From CAZUGA01 sp964619885 (GTDB lineage: Bacteria; Pseudomonadota; Gammaproteobacteria; Methylococcales; UBA1147), in the NCBI GenBank assembly GCA_964619885.1, contig CAZUGA010000005.1:62001-126000 (forward strand): 64,000 bases of DNA, written 5' to 3'. Below, piece after piece: positions 25,859-36,167 of the stretch (the first letter of the stretch is position 1; the number at the start of each line of letters is the position of its first letter). Made by a program: the position numbers and the translations under genes. Below the pieces are notes generated by a model that was not told the DNA's origin, searched no databases, and worked only from the letters and a program-made list of their open reading frames with translations.

Positions 25859-27349
25859 ATGAAGACGATCCTCGCTCTGGACCAAGGGACCACCAGTTCC
25901 CGCGCCATCGTATTCGATGAACTAGGGGCAATAGTAAAAATTGCCCAGCAGGAATTTCAACAGTTTTTCCCGCACCCCGGATGGGTCGAGCACGACCCGG
26001 AAGAAATTTGGACCTCGCAATACAATGTGTGCAAAAAGGTCATTGCCGACCCGACTGTCTCAGTTGAATCACTTGCCGCGCTCGGCATCACCAACCAACG
26101 CGAAACCACGATTGTATGGGAACGCGCAAACAGTAATCCTATATACAACGCAATCGTATGGCAGGATCGCCGAACCAGTGATTATTGTGAGCTACTCAAA
26201 AGCGAGGGTCACAATGCTACGATTCGAGAAAAAACTGGATTGCTGCTGGATGCGTATTTTTCTGCGAGTAAAATTCACTGGATACTGGAAAATGTTAGCG
26301 GAGCCAGAAGCAAAGCAGAAGCGGGTGAGTTAGCGTTCGGTACAGTTGATTCATGGCTGGTTTACAAACTAACCAAAGGCCGATTACATATCACAGATGC
26401 GAGCAACGCATCGCGCACTATGTTATTCAATATACACGACGGAATTTGGGATCCGTCGCTACTACAATTATTCGACATTCCAGCCTCGATATTACCCCGG
26501 GTTAAGCCATCCAGTGAAGTCTATGGCGAGTCTACAGATGACGTCCTGGGCAAAGCTATCCCAATAGCCGGTATCGCGGGCGACCAACAAGCAGCTCTAT
26601 TCGGACAACAATGCACACAGGCCGGATCGGTAAAAACCACTTATGGCACAGGCTGCTTTATGTTGTTAAATACCGGTACGCAACCTGCGCAATCCTTGAA
26701 CAAGCTACTGTGTACCGTCGCTTGGCAAATAGGGTCTCAACTCACCTATGCGCTGGAAGGCAGTGTGTATACGGGCGGTGCGGTCATTCAATGGTTACGC
26801 GATGGTTTGGGCATCATCCATTCGGCACAACAAAGCGAAACCCTCGCCGCATCGGTAACAGACAGTGATGGGGTGATTTTGGTGCCCGCTTTTACTGGAT
26901 TGGGCGCGCCCCATTGGGACCCCTATGCTCGAGGTACGATAATGGGACTATCCCGAGGATCAAACAAAGCTCATATTACCCGCGCCGCGTTAGACTCAAT
27001 CGCATTCCAAGTCGCCGATCTGTTGGATAACATGGAGGCCGAATCCAACATTTCGATTGGCGAAATGCGCGTCGATGGCGGTGCGTGTGCAAACAATTTG
27101 CTTATGCAAATCCAAGCGAATGTCATTGGCAGACCTACATTGCGCCCTGTGGTTGTTGAAACTACTGCCCTAGGCGCGGCGTACTTGGCCGGTTTGGCAG
27201 TCGGTGTGTGGCCAAATATTAACGCACTGGCGGACAATCAACGTATACAACGAAAATTTATACCCGATCTCGATACCAGCCAGATCCAAGTGCAGCGCAC
27301 TTTGTGGGATCGTGCAGTGATACGTTCACACCGTTGGCTGGATGAATAG
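25859..27349 (+). CDS. glpK: Glycerol kinase
   Basis: It phosphorylates glycerol to glycerol-3-phosphate with ATP, in the cytoplasm. The FGGY-kinase start LALDQGTTSSRAIVFD, GITNQRETTIVWERA and the central GDQQAALFGQQ, TTYGTGCFMLLNTG segments identify it. ALEGSVYTGGAVIQWLRDGL and the late RVDGGACANNLLMQIQAN follow. The length of 496 residues is normal. glpD follows 35 bases later on the same strand, so glycerol is fed directly into respiration. No glpF transporter or glpR repressor lies in the window. Confidence 0.97.
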   Translation: MKTILALDQGTTSSRAIVFDELGAIVKIAQQEFQQFFPHPGWVEHDPEEIWTSQYNVCKKVIADPTVSVESLAALGITNQRETTIVWERANSNPIYNAIVWQDRRTSDYCELLKSEGHNATIREKTGLLLDAYFSASKIHWILENVSGARSKAEAGELAFGTVDSWLVYKLTKGRLHITDASNASRTMLFNIHDGIWDPSLLQLFDIPASILPRVKPSSEVYGESTDDVLGKAIPIAGIAGDQQAALFGQQCTQAGSVKTTYGTGCFMLLNTGTQPAQSLNKLLCTVAWQIGSQLTYALEGSVYTGGAVIQWLRDGLGIIHSAQQSETLAASVTDSDGVILVPAFTGLGAPHWDPYARGTIMGLSRGSNKAHITRAALDSIAFQVADLLDNMEAESNISIGEMRVDGGACANNLLMQIQANVIGRPTLRPVVVETTALGAAYLAGLAVGVWPNINALADNQRIQRKFIPDLDTSQIQVQRTLWDRAVIRSHRWLDE

Positions 27350-27384
27350 ATTCAAAACATCGGTTTTATTAGACGGAGGCAATT

Positions 27385-28944
27385 ATGGATCGCGATGTAA
27401 TGATCAATCGGCTGTCGACGCAATCGGACGACTGGGACCTGATTATTATAGGTGGCGGCGCCACCGGGCTCGGTTGTGCAGTTGATGCGGCATCGCGTGG
27501 GCACAAAATCCTGCTATTGGAACGCGGAGATTTCGCCAAAGGAACTTCGAGCCGATCGACCAAATTGGTACACGGCGGAGTTCGCTACCTACAACAGGGT
27601 AATTTCTCATTGGTAATGGAAGCCCTGAAGGAACGCGGCACGTTACGCCAAAATGCCCCCCACCTGGTCTCGGAACTACCGTTGGTCGTACCAAATTATG
27701 ATTGGTGGGAAGCACCCTGGACCGGTATAGGGCTGAAAATCTATGATTTAATGGCAGGCAAACATGGCTTCGGCAAATCTCAAATTCTATCCCTGGAAGA
27801 AACGGTAAACAAAATTCCGACCATTGAGCAAAACGGGCTGCACGGTGGAATCGTATATCACGATGGCCAATTCGACGACGCCCGTCTCGCCATCAACTTG
27901 GCGCGAACCGCAGTCAATCAAGGTGCTACGTTGATCAATTACGTGGAAGTATCTGCGCTGCACAAATCGCGGGACATCATCGATGGTGTAACGGTAACCG
28001 ATCTGGAATCAGGCCAAAGCCACGAACTTCGTTGTAAAGCAGTAATTAACGCGACCGGAGCGTTCAGCGATGCGGTCCGCCGCATGGACGATCCAAACAG
28101 CGAAAATATAATCACTCCAAGCCAGGGCGTTCACTTGATGCTACCCGGTAGTTTTCTACCGGGGAAAACCGCGATCCTGGTGCCTAATACTCGAGATGGA
28201 CGGGTCATCTTTCTGATTCCCTGGCATGACTGTGTGATGGTTGGGACCACCGATACCCCGATTGACGAGATAGCGGTTGAACCGCGCGCTCAATCACAGG
28301 AAATCGACTTTTTGTTGGAATACGCCGCCCAATATTTGGATCATGACCCTACCCGGGAAGACGTTTTGAGCGTATTCGCCGGGATTCGTCCCCTGGTGGG
28401 AAGCAGCGAAGACGAAAATACAGCGAATTTATCACGCGATCATTCGATCATGATTTCGCATTCCGGCTTGATGACAGTTGCCGGCGGAAAATGGACCACC
28501 TACCGGAAAATGGCCGAAGACTCAATAGACCAAGCCCAGATCCTTGCCGAACTCGACTTTAAACCCTGCGTCACAGAAAAATTGCAAATTCATGGTTACC
28601 ATCATCACGCGGGAGAATTTGGTGATTTAGCTTGGTACGGTGCGGACGCGAATAATATTCAAACGATTATGACTGAAAACCCGGCAAACCGTGAGATTAT
28701 CCATCCTGCCCTCCCAACCGTGAATGCTGAGGTAATTTGGGCTGCTCGCAAAGAAATGGCCCGTACAGTCGAAGATTTCCTAGCTCGCCGTACTCGGTCT
28801 TTGCTTCTCAATGCACGCGCCAGTATTGAAATGGCGCCCCAGGTTGCGGAGCTTATTGCGACCGAATTGGGTCATGATAGTGCGTGGCAAGAATCCCAGC
28901 TCAACGCATACAAAGATCTGGCGGAAGGATATATCTTGAACTAA
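27385..28944 (+). CDS. glpD: Aerobic glycerol-3-phosphate dehydrogenase
   Basis: This FAD-dependent, membrane-associated enzyme oxidises glycerol-3-phosphate to dihydroxyacetone phosphate and passes electrons to quinone. The N-terminal dinucleotide fold is WDLIIIGGGATGLGCAVDAASRG. RGDFAKGTSSRSTKLVHGGVRYL is the DAO-family glycerophosphate signature, and SGLMTVAGGKWTTYRKMAED is the C-terminal substrate region. The length of 519 residues fits. GGAGGCAATT precedes the ATG. It forms an operon with glpK. Confidence 0.97.
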   Translation: MDRDVMINRLSTQSDDWDLIIIGGGATGLGCAVDAASRGHKILLLERGDFAKGTSSRSTKLVHGGVRYLQQGNFSLVMEALKERGTLRQNAPHLVSELPLVVPNYDWWEAPWTGIGLKIYDLMAGKHGFGKSQILSLEETVNKIPTIEQNGLHGGIVYHDGQFDDARLAINLARTAVNQGATLINYVEVSALHKSRDIIDGVTVTDLESGQSHELRCKAVINATGAFSDAVRRMDDPNSENIITPSQGVHLMLPGSFLPGKTAILVPNTRDGRVIFLIPWHDCVMVGTTDTPIDEIAVEPRAQSQEIDFLLEYAAQYLDHDPTREDVLSVFAGIRPLVGSSEDENTANLSRDHSIMISHSGLMTVAGGKWTTYRKMAEDSIDQAQILAELDFKPCVTEKLQIHGYHHHAGEFGDLAWYGADANNIQTIMTENPANREIIHPALPTVNAEVIWAARKEMARTVEDFLARRTRSLLLNARASIEMAPQVAELIATELGHDSAWQESQLNAYKDLAEGYILN

Positions 28945-29077
28945 TAACTAGCATACCAAGATAGCAATCCCCAGCCGCTATTATTCGAAGAATTAAATCA
29001 ATTTTAGCCACGCAGTGATTCTCAAATATCTTGGATAACTTCAAGACGCCCTCCGTAATCAGGTCCTTACCAAGCGC

Positions 29078-31210
29078 ATGAATAAAGAATCGAAGACCAA
29101 CGAAGACTTGCTTACCAGATTAATCACCGGATATCCCGCATCGGACAGCGAATTGATCGCAAAAGCACTGTCGCTTCCGATAGAAAATATCGAAGCCAAA
29201 CCAGTTAGGCCCAAGGGTGTTGAAGTCGCACTGATACTCCGTGATTTGGGCGTAGACGCGTCCACAATAATCGCCGCACTATTGAGCGATCCCCGACTGC
29301 GCGACGAACTGTGTGAAACCGATATACACACGAACTACGGTGAATCCGTTGCCAAACTGGTCAAGAACGTTAACTGGCTCAACACCTTTAATATCTATTC
29401 ACCTCAAATAATCTCCAAACCCGAACAGGCGGAAATGCTCCGCCGTATGTTGTTGGCGATGGTAGACGACGTCCGCGCGGTATTGATCAAGCTAGCGTAT
29501 CGCGTACAACGCCTTAAAATTTTACCTCAGGAAGATTACGAAGTTCGGCTTTATATATCGCGGGAAACATTGGATGTTTACGCACCCTTAGCGAACCGAC
29601 TGGGCATCGGCCAATTAAAGTGGGAACTGGAAGATTTAGCACTCCGTTATTTGGAACCCCAGCTATACAAGAAAATATCCAAATCGCTGACCGAGAGTCG
29701 GGCGGATCGGGAGGCCTATTTGAGCGATTTTATCGCGCAACTAACAGCCGAATTCGAGCAAAACGGTTTAAAAGCCAAAATCTACGGGCGACCCAAACAC
29801 ATTTACAGTATCTGGAAAAAAATGCAGCGCAAAAAAGTTGATTTTGTTGACGTCTACGATCTACGCGCCGTCCGGGTTATCGTTAATAAGTTATCAAATT
29901 GCTATACCGCGCTGGGGATTGTGCACGGACGCTGGCCCTACGTTCCCCAAGAATTTGACGATTATATCGCCAACCCAAAACCCAACGGTTATCAATCTTT
30001 GCATACGGTGATCGTCGGCCCGGACTCAGCAATGGTGGAAATCCAAATCCGCAGCGAAAACATGCACGACTTCGCAGAGCTCGGGGTTGCTGCGCACTGG
30101 CGTTATAAAGAAGGAAGCAAGCAAGACGCCGCAACAGAGAAAACCATTTCGTCGATTCGTCGTTTGCTGGAAAACAAAGATGACGATAACAGCTTGTTGG
30201 ATGATTTTCGAACAGAACTCTACAACGATAGAATCTTTGTGCTAACCCCAAAGGGAGAATTAAAAGATATGGTAAAAGGCTCCACGCCACTAGATTTTGC
30301 CTATGCGGTTCACAGTGAAGTCGGACACCGTTGCAGAGGCGCCAAAATCGATGGCCACATTGTACCGTTGACATACAAGTTACAATCTGGCGAACAAGTG
30401 GAAATTTTGACGGCGAAAGAAGGCAGACCCAGCCGAAACTGGATGGAACCACAACTCGGATATCTGAACACGCCGCACGCTAGAAGCAAAGTTCGCCATT
30501 GGTTTCGCGAACAAGACCATGAACAAAATATTCGCGATGGCAAAGCAATCCTAGAAAAAGAACGGCAGCGCTTGGGAATCAAAGAATACAGCATGGAACA
30601 CCTGCTGGAACATTTCCATGCATCTAATAACGAAGAAATATTAATCCAAATTGGCCGCGGGGATATTACATTAACCCAGGTTGCCGAAGCCATGAATCCA
30701 CGCGAGAAACAGGATAATTTCCTAAGCATACAAACCGGCAAAAAACCCGAAACACCTGTGCCGTCCCACGACATTACCGTTCAAGGGATTGGCAACCTGA
30801 TGACAAATTTTGCAAAATGTTGCAAGGCCCTTCCAGGCGACCCGATAATTGGATATATCACTGTTGGAAAGGGCATTACCATTCACCGACAGGACTGTCA
30901 TAATGTAATTCTATTGCCAACCGATCGACAAGATCGGTTGATTGACGTTTCCTGGGGACATACGCCGCGAGCTTATCCGGTAGACATTTTCATCAGGGCC
31001 TTCGACCGGCACGACCTGTTGCGGGACATAACGGAAATACTGTCCAACCAACATGTAAATATCCAAGAAGCCAGCACCCACAGCGATATACAAGACCAAA
31101 CTGTAAACCTTCGCATGACGTTGGAAATAAAGAACACCGCACAACTCAGCCATATCATCGGTAAAATTGGGCAATTACACAATATACTCGAGATAAGCCG
31201 GCAAAACTAA
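29078..31210 (+). CDS. relA: (p)ppGpp synthetase RelA
   Basis: It makes the stringent-response alarmone (p)ppGpp on stalled ribosomes. The N-terminal hydrolase-like domain lacks the HD pair (LLSDP where SpoT has LLHDV), so hydrolase activity is not expected. The synthetase domain has KIYGRPKHIYSIWKKMQRK, and EFDD at residues 292-295, the acidic EXDD motif of RelA rather than the basic RXKD of SpoT. TGS (LTPKGELKDMVKGSTPLDFAYAVHSEVGH), a zinc-finger-like region with Cys581-Cys582, and a C-terminal ACT domain follow. The length is 710 residues. I see no strong ribosome site at the ATG. A separate SpoT should exist elsewhere. Confidence 0.93.
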   Translation: MNKESKTNEDLLTRLITGYPASDSELIAKALSLPIENIEAKPVRPKGVEVALILRDLGVDASTIIAALLSDPRLRDELCETDIHTNYGESVAKLVKNVNWLNTFNIYSPQIISKPEQAEMLRRMLLAMVDDVRAVLIKLAYRVQRLKILPQEDYEVRLYISRETLDVYAPLANRLGIGQLKWELEDLALRYLEPQLYKKISKSLTESRADREAYLSDFIAQLTAEFEQNGLKAKIYGRPKHIYSIWKKMQRKKVDFVDVYDLRAVRVIVNKLSNCYTALGIVHGRWPYVPQEFDDYIANPKPNGYQSLHTVIVGPDSAMVEIQIRSENMHDFAELGVAAHWRYKEGSKQDAATEKTISSIRRLLENKDDDNSLLDDFRTELYNDRIFVLTPKGELKDMVKGSTPLDFAYAVHSEVGHRCRGAKIDGHIVPLTYKLQSGEQVEILTAKEGRPSRNWMEPQLGYLNTPHARSKVRHWFREQDHEQNIRDGKAILEKERQRLGIKEYSMEHLLEHFHASNNEEILIQIGRGDITLTQVAEAMNPREKQDNFLSIQTGKKPETPVPSHDITVQGIGNLMTNFAKCCKALPGDPIIGYITVGKGITIHRQDCHNVILLPTDRQDRLIDVSWGHTPRAYPVDIFIRAFDRHDLLRDITEILSNQHVNIQEASTHSDIQDQTVNLRMTLEIKNTAQLSHIIGKIGQLHNILEISRQN

Positions 31211-31343
31211 TCGGCTATTCGGTTGAAATATTCTTTTCGATCGGCTGTTGTGCAATGTCAAGCAAGATCAATATCGTTGATCAGAGGTTCAGAAAGTATA
31301 TACAATGATATCCAGCAAACTGAGCAACTAAACGGACACGGCC

Positions 31344-31817
31344 ATGCATAAAAGTTTCAGCATTAGATTAATTATTTTGGCGCTTGCGACAACATCAGTT
31401 TGGGCTGACCGAATTGGCCACGTCGATACGAAATTCAAATGGCTTGGCCCAGACGACAAAATTATTATTGAAGCATTCGATGACCCCGAAGTACCTGGTG
31501 CCACCTGTTATCTGAGCAGAGCCAAAACCGGTGGATTCACTGGCGCTGTTGGCGTGGCGGAAGATACCGCAGACGCGTCGATATCATGTCGCCAGACTGG
31601 GAAAATCGTATTGAACGAAGATATCAAGTCCGGTAAAAACGATGGACAACGGGTGTTCAAGAAACGAACCTCCTTGGTATTTAAAACCATACAGGTCGTT
31701 CGGTTTTACGATAAAACCCGGCACGCCCTAGTTTATTTAGTATACAGCGATAGGGTCGTAGACGGATCCCCTGAAAATAGCGTGGCCGCTGTACCAATAA
31801 TGCCCTGGGGACAATAA
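31344..31817 (+). CDS. creA: CreA family periplasmic protein
   Basis: A 157-residue exported protein. The signal peptide is residues 1-21 (LIILALATTSVWA cut near Ala-Asp). The mature part has DRIGHVDTKFKWLGPDDKIIIEAFDDPEVPGATCYLSRAKTGG and DASISCRQTGKI, the conserved CreA blocks, with two cysteines that may form a disulfide. The molecular function of CreA is not known. It lies behind relA by 133 bases and converges on the MFS gene. Confidence 0.9.
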   Translation: MHKSFSIRLIILALATTSVWADRIGHVDTKFKWLGPDDKIIIEAFDDPEVPGATCYLSRAKTGGFTGAVGVAEDTADASISCRQTGKIVLNEDIKSGKNDGQRVFKKRTSLVFKTIQVVRFYDKTRHALVYLVYSDRVVDGSPENSVAAVPIMPWGQ

Positions 31818-31866
31818 CCCATTACAAGAGTTTGCTCATACTTTGTTAGCTATATCGAATCTTCAT

Positions 31867-33135
31867 TTAGAATTGCCGGCGCTTTTCAAATTCTTTACCC
31901 AATACGATTGCAACAAAAATCCACGCACACCCTAATATCGCCCCTATCAGCGCGATGATCGCCAAACCGAAACCCGAAGCTTTCAAAAAACTGAACATCC
32001 AGCTACTGCATAGATCACCCAATCGATATATAACGGTGTCGATAAAATTCTTGGCTTTATAGCGTTCTTCCGGGGAAACCACGGTAAAAAGCATATTGAC
32101 GGTAGGAACCGCAATCGAAAAGGCCGTGGCTCGGCGCATAATCTGGACCAATAAGACAACGCCAAGTCCCGGCGAAAAACTCAGAAGCGACATGCCGGCA
32201 AACATCAATAAAGGCAATATTCGAATAGCGTTACCGGCACCGAATTTTGTCACAATCCTACCGGTCAAGAAAATTTGAAGTACTACCGTGATAGTGTTGA
32301 CAGTTAAATCGACCAGCGCGAACAACTGGGTTCGCTGTTCCGGTCTGTCGTATAAACCGGAAACGATATCAGCCTGCTGCAAATATAGAATTGAGCCAGA
32401 CATGGTCGCCAATATTGTGTAGATCGCGATCAAAAATAGAAATCGCGACTGAAAAACCAAACGTGCGCCAGCAACTACGGACCCACCAATGGGCTTGGGT
32501 TGAATGACCGTTCGGCTAAGACTCAGCCTGGTATCCAGGACACTAAGCAAACGGCCAATGCTGAATATTGCACCGATCAATAGCAGTGCCGAAAGCAAAA
32601 GCAACGTATTAACACCAATGTTATTAACCAAAGCCGCGGTCAATATTGGACCGGTAATAGCACCAGCGCTGCCACCCGCCGCGATGATGCCGAACAAACG
32701 TTGGGCTTGCTCGGTATCGAAGATATCGGACATGAAACTCCAAAACACCGAAACCACAAAAAGATTAAAAACACTTACCCAAACAAAAAATACTCGTTTT
32801 GCCAATTGGGCGTAACCGACAAACTCAAAAACAGCGTAGAATGCCAAAACGTTGCAAACAAAAAACAAATACACCCATGGCACAAATTTGCGTCGCGGGA
32901 AACGACTGCTTATCCATCCATATATCGGTACCAGCAGCAACATCACCACAAAAACTGCACTAAAAAGCCAATGTAACTGGTCCACACCACTGGCAACGCC
33001 CATTTCTTCCCGTAGCGGTCGCAAAATGTAATAACTCGCCAATACGCAAAAAAAATACAAAAATGACCAGATAACTTGGGTCATTTCATTTTTTTCAACA
33101 CGTAACAGGGCCGCTATCTTTTGATTAATTGTCAT
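31867..33135 (-). CDS. MFS transporter related to the NTP/NDP exchange (AAA/Npt-like) carriers
   Basis: A 12-helix inner-membrane carrier of 422 residues. The start QVIWSFLYFFCVLASYYILRPLREEMG, with the RPLRE motif, and FWSFMSDIFDTEQAQRLFGIIAAGGSAGAITGP are typical of the group of MFS proteins related to ATP/ADP translocases, found in free-living bacteria with unknown substrates. The residues for nucleotide exchange cannot be judged here. It is a monocistronic minus-strand gene. The ATG has no strong ribosome site. Confidence 0.7.
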   Translation of the reverse strand: MTINQKIAALLRVEKNEMTQVIWSFLYFFCVLASYYILRPLREEMGVASGVDQLHWLFSAVFVVMLLLVPIYGWISSRFPRRKFVPWVYLFFVCNVLAFYAVFEFVGYAQLAKRVFFVWVSVFNLFVVSVFWSFMSDIFDTEQAQRLFGIIAAGGSAGAITGPILTAALVNNIGVNTLLLLSALLLIGAIFSIGRLLSVLDTRLSLSRTVIQPKPIGGSVVAGARLVFQSRFLFLIAIYTILATMSGSILYLQQADIVSGLYDRPEQRTQLFALVDLTVNTITVVLQIFLTGRIVTKFGAGNAIRILPLLMFAGMSLLSFSPGLGVVLLVQIMRRATAFSIAVPTVNMLFTVVSPEERYKAKNFIDTVIYRLGDLCSSWMFSFLKASGFGLAIIALIGAILGCAWIFVAIVLGKEFEKRRQF

Positions 33136-33663
33136 TTTTAATCAATTCAAAACATTTACCACAATGCTGGAATTCGGTGAATATTTCTCCGCTACATTCA
33201 GTTGACTGCCAGCTTTAAATAAAACCATCTCCGTTGTTAAGTGACATAACCGCCTCCATTTCAAATAAATAAAGTTATGAATTAGAACGGTTTATATCGC
33301 CCGACGAGCGCAATCACCTTAGCACGAATAATTCATACGGATTAAATTAATAATTGAAGACCGGCTAAGTCATACCAGATTCAAAACGGAAGAAAAATAT
33401 TTCACAAAACAGGATTCGAAGCTTTCAACCCAAAGTGAAATTGGAGCCAAATCGATAGCCATCGGTGAAAGTTCAGCAAAGCGTTACGCGAAAACCAACT
33501 TTTAAACTGAAACTCGGATGATTACAAAGTCCGAGAGATTTGCAAAAATGCGACGAAATTTCATACACAAATACTGGGAAATGAATTAATATAAGGCCTT
33601 TAGTGATCGAAAGACCCTATATTTTGTTGTTTTAGTACAACACCAACCAACCGATACGAAAAC
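33136..33663. other. Intergenic stretch between the MFS gene and dxs
   Basis: This 528-base stretch separates divergent genes and must hold both promoters. I find no coding frame with protein-like content. The one clear structure is a hairpin with arms CTCGGA (33513-33518) and TCCGAG (33530-33535) about 130 bases before dxs. It has no U-tract, so its role is unclear. Confidence 0.5.
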
Positions 33664-35568
33664 ATGGACCTATCGACCGACTATCCTTTGCTCAGTGAAA
33701 TTGATTCGCCCGAAGATCTTCGTAAACTACCGGAAGATCAACTTGCTGACCTTAATAATGAACTTCGGGATTTCTTACTAAACAGTGTAAGTCAATCCGG
33801 CGGGCACTTGGCGGCAGGACTTGGAACAATTGAACTGACGGTTGCCCTGCACTACATATTCAACACCCCGCAAGATCAAATAGTTTGGGATGTCGGTCAC
33901 CAAGCCTATCCGCACAAAATTTTAACCGGTCGCCGCGATAATATTACAACCATACGAAAAAAAGGTGGCGTTTCACCGTTCCCCAAACGCGGAGAAAGTT
34001 GCTATGACGCTTTTGGAGTCGGCCACTCGAGCACATCGATAAGTGCCGCATTGGGTATGGCAATCGCCGCCGCAGAGGACAACCGCGATCAACAAATGGT
34101 TGCGGTGATAGGTGATGGAGGCATTACCGGTGGAATGGCCTTTGAAGCATTAAATCATGCAGGGTCTCTTGACGCCAATTTACTGGTTATTTTAAACGAC
34201 AATGATATGTCGATTTCACCAAACGTTGGTGCACTGAACAACTACCTGGCGAAGATTTTATCCAGTAAAACATATTCGACTGTACGCGAAGAAAGTAAAA
34301 AAGTGTTAAGCCGTATGCCGTCGGTATGGGAATTAGCGCGCCGTACGGAAGAACACATGAAAGGCATGGTTGTACCCGGTACGCTTTTCGAAGAATTAGG
34401 ATTCAACTATATTGGCCCGATAGACGGACATGATTTACCCAATCTGATTACAACCTTGCGCAATCTCCGCAACTTAAAGGGCCCAAGGTTTTTGCATATC
34501 GTCACTCAAAAAGGTAAAGGCTATCTACCGGCAGAAAAGGACCCTATTGCCTACCACGGAGTATCTTCGTTCGACCCCAAACTGGATCACCTGCCCAAAT
34601 CGGTTTCCACGCAACCTACCTACACGCAGGTATTTGGTCAATGGTTATGCGATATGGCGAAGAAAGACCGTCGTTTACTGGCTGTTACACCAGCCATGCG
34701 CGAAGGTTCCGGTTTAGTAAAGTTCTCCGAGCAATTTCCGGATCGTTATTTTGATGTTGCTATCGCGGAGCAGCATAGTGTCACCGTAGCAGCTGGAATG
34801 GCTTGCGAAGGTTTTAAACCGGTTTTGGCCATCTATTCAACCTTCCTACAACGCGGATACGATCAATTAATCCACGATGTGGCCATACAAAACCTACCGG
34901 TTTTGTTCGCGATTGACCGTGCAGGCTTGGTGGGCCCCGATGGACCCACTCACGCTGGTAGCTTCGACTTTAGCTATATGCGCTGTATTCCGAATATGAT
35001 TATTATGGCTGCCGGTGACGAAAATGAGTGCCGCCAAATGCTGTATACCGGCTTCTTGCACGATGGACCCGCATCTGTACGTTATCCGAGAGGCAAGGGA
35101 CCCGGCGTAGAAGTCGAACAGAAAATGACCGCAATACCGATCGGTACTGCAGAACTTAAACGCCAAGGAAAAAAGATTGCCATATTGGCATTTGGCGCGA
35201 TGCTCACAGAGGCACTGGAAGCGGGCGAAGAATTGAATGCAACCGTTGTTAATATGCGTTTCGTGAAGCCCTTAGACGAATCAATGATTATCCAGATGGC
35301 TGATAGTCATGAAATGCTAGTCACATTGGAGGACAACGTGATCGCTGGTGGGGCAGGCAGTGCGATCATTGAATGCCTGCAAGCTCGTCAAATATTGATT
35401 CCAACATTAAATATTGGGTTGCCAGACCAGTATATTGAGCAAGGTTCGCGCGAAGAATGCCTGTCCGATGCCGGGTTGGAAACGGAAAAAATCATCGCCA
35501 AAATTAATGCATACGTCGATAATCGGGCGTCTCTGGTGCCCCAAGACAGACTCCGGTCGGAACGTTGA
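33664..35568 (+). CDS. dxs: 1-deoxy-D-xylulose-5-phosphate synthase
   Basis: This thiamine-diphosphate enzyme makes DXP from pyruvate and glyceraldehyde-3-phosphate, the entry step of the MEP isoprenoid pathway. SGGHLAAGLGTIELTVALHY, WDVGHQAYPHKILTGRRD and GDGGITGGMAFEALNHAG (ThDP-binding GDG...N) identify it, and the C-terminal transketolase half has YFDVAIAEQHSVTVAAGMA. The length of 634 residues is standard. It opens the isoprenoid/hopanoid region, about 4 kb from ispH, which suggests that the locus couples precursor supply to hopanoid synthesis. Confidence 0.97.
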   Translation: MDLSTDYPLLSEIDSPEDLRKLPEDQLADLNNELRDFLLNSVSQSGGHLAAGLGTIELTVALHYIFNTPQDQIVWDVGHQAYPHKILTGRRDNITTIRKKGGVSPFPKRGESCYDAFGVGHSSTSISAALGMAIAAAEDNRDQQMVAVIGDGGITGGMAFEALNHAGSLDANLLVILNDNDMSISPNVGALNNYLAKILSSKTYSTVREESKKVLSRMPSVWELARRTEEHMKGMVVPGTLFEELGFNYIGPIDGHDLPNLITTLRNLRNLKGPRFLHIVTQKGKGYLPAEKDPIAYHGVSSFDPKLDHLPKSVSTQPTYTQVFGQWLCDMAKKDRRLLAVTPAMREGSGLVKFSEQFPDRYFDVAIAEQHSVTVAAGMACEGFKPVLAIYSTFLQRGYDQLIHDVAIQNLPVLFAIDRAGLVGPDGPTHAGSFDFSYMRCIPNMIIMAAGDENECRQMLYTGFLHDGPASVRYPRGKGPGVEVEQKMTAIPIGTAELKRQGKKIAILAFGAMLTEALEAGEELNATVVNMRFVKPLDESMIIQMADSHEMLVTLEDNVIAGGAGSAIIECLQARQILIPTLNIGLPDQYIEQGSREECLSDAGLETEKIIAKINAYVDNRASLVPQDRLRSER

Positions 35569-35597
35569 TTTTTTAGACTGATTGTCGCTCTTCTATT

Positions 35598-36113
35598 ATG
35601 GACAGGTTGCGTGCAAAAATACGTGATATCCCCGATTTTCCGAAACCCGGCATCCTGTTTAAGGATATCACCCCACTAGTCAACGACCCGTCTGCGTTGC
35701 GTCTGGCCGTACACCAATTATTACATCCTTTCCTGGGTCAAGATATTTCGTCAGTAGCAGGGATGGAAGCTCGCGGATTCATTTTTGGTTCGTTAGTTGC
35801 TTGGGAACTCGGAGTTGGTTTTGTACCGCTGCGGAAACCTGGGAAATTACCCTATGACGTTCATAGCGTTTCTTATGACTTAGAATACGGATCAGCAAGC
35901 CTGGAAGCTCACAAAGATGCATTGAGTGTTGGTGACCGAGTGTTGTTAATCGACGACCTGCTAGCGACCGGCGGAACCGCAAAAGCAAGCTGCGACCTGG
36001 TCGAACGTATGGGGGCACAAGTCGTCGCCTGCGCATTTTTAATCGAACTTGCCGAACTCGGCGGACGGAAAAAACTAGAACAATACGAAATCCATTCGTT
36101 GCTGAGCTACTAA
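35598..36113 (+). CDS. apt: Adenine phosphoribosyltransferase
   Basis: It salvages adenine to AMP using PRPP. IRDIPDFPKPGILFKDITPLVNDP is the conserved start, GMEARGFIFGSLVAWELGVGFVPLRKPGKLP the flexible-loop region, and VLLIDDLLATGGTAKASCDLVE the PRPP-binding motif. The length is 171 residues. It follows dxs by 29 bases on the same strand. Adenosylhopane processing by HpnG releases adenine, so an apt gene within this region makes metabolic sense, although apt is a general housekeeping gene. Confidence 0.96.
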   Translation: MDRLRAKIRDIPDFPKPGILFKDITPLVNDPSALRLAVHQLLHPFLGQDISSVAGMEARGFIFGSLVAWELGVGFVPLRKPGKLPYDVHSVSYDLEYGSASLEAHKDALSVGDRVLLIDDLLATGGTAKASCDLVERMGAQVVACAFLIELAELGGRKKLEQYEIHSLLSY

Positions 36114-36167
36114 CTACAATTTATTGGACCTAAAGACAGTTTTAAACTCAGGCTACTAGAAGTTACA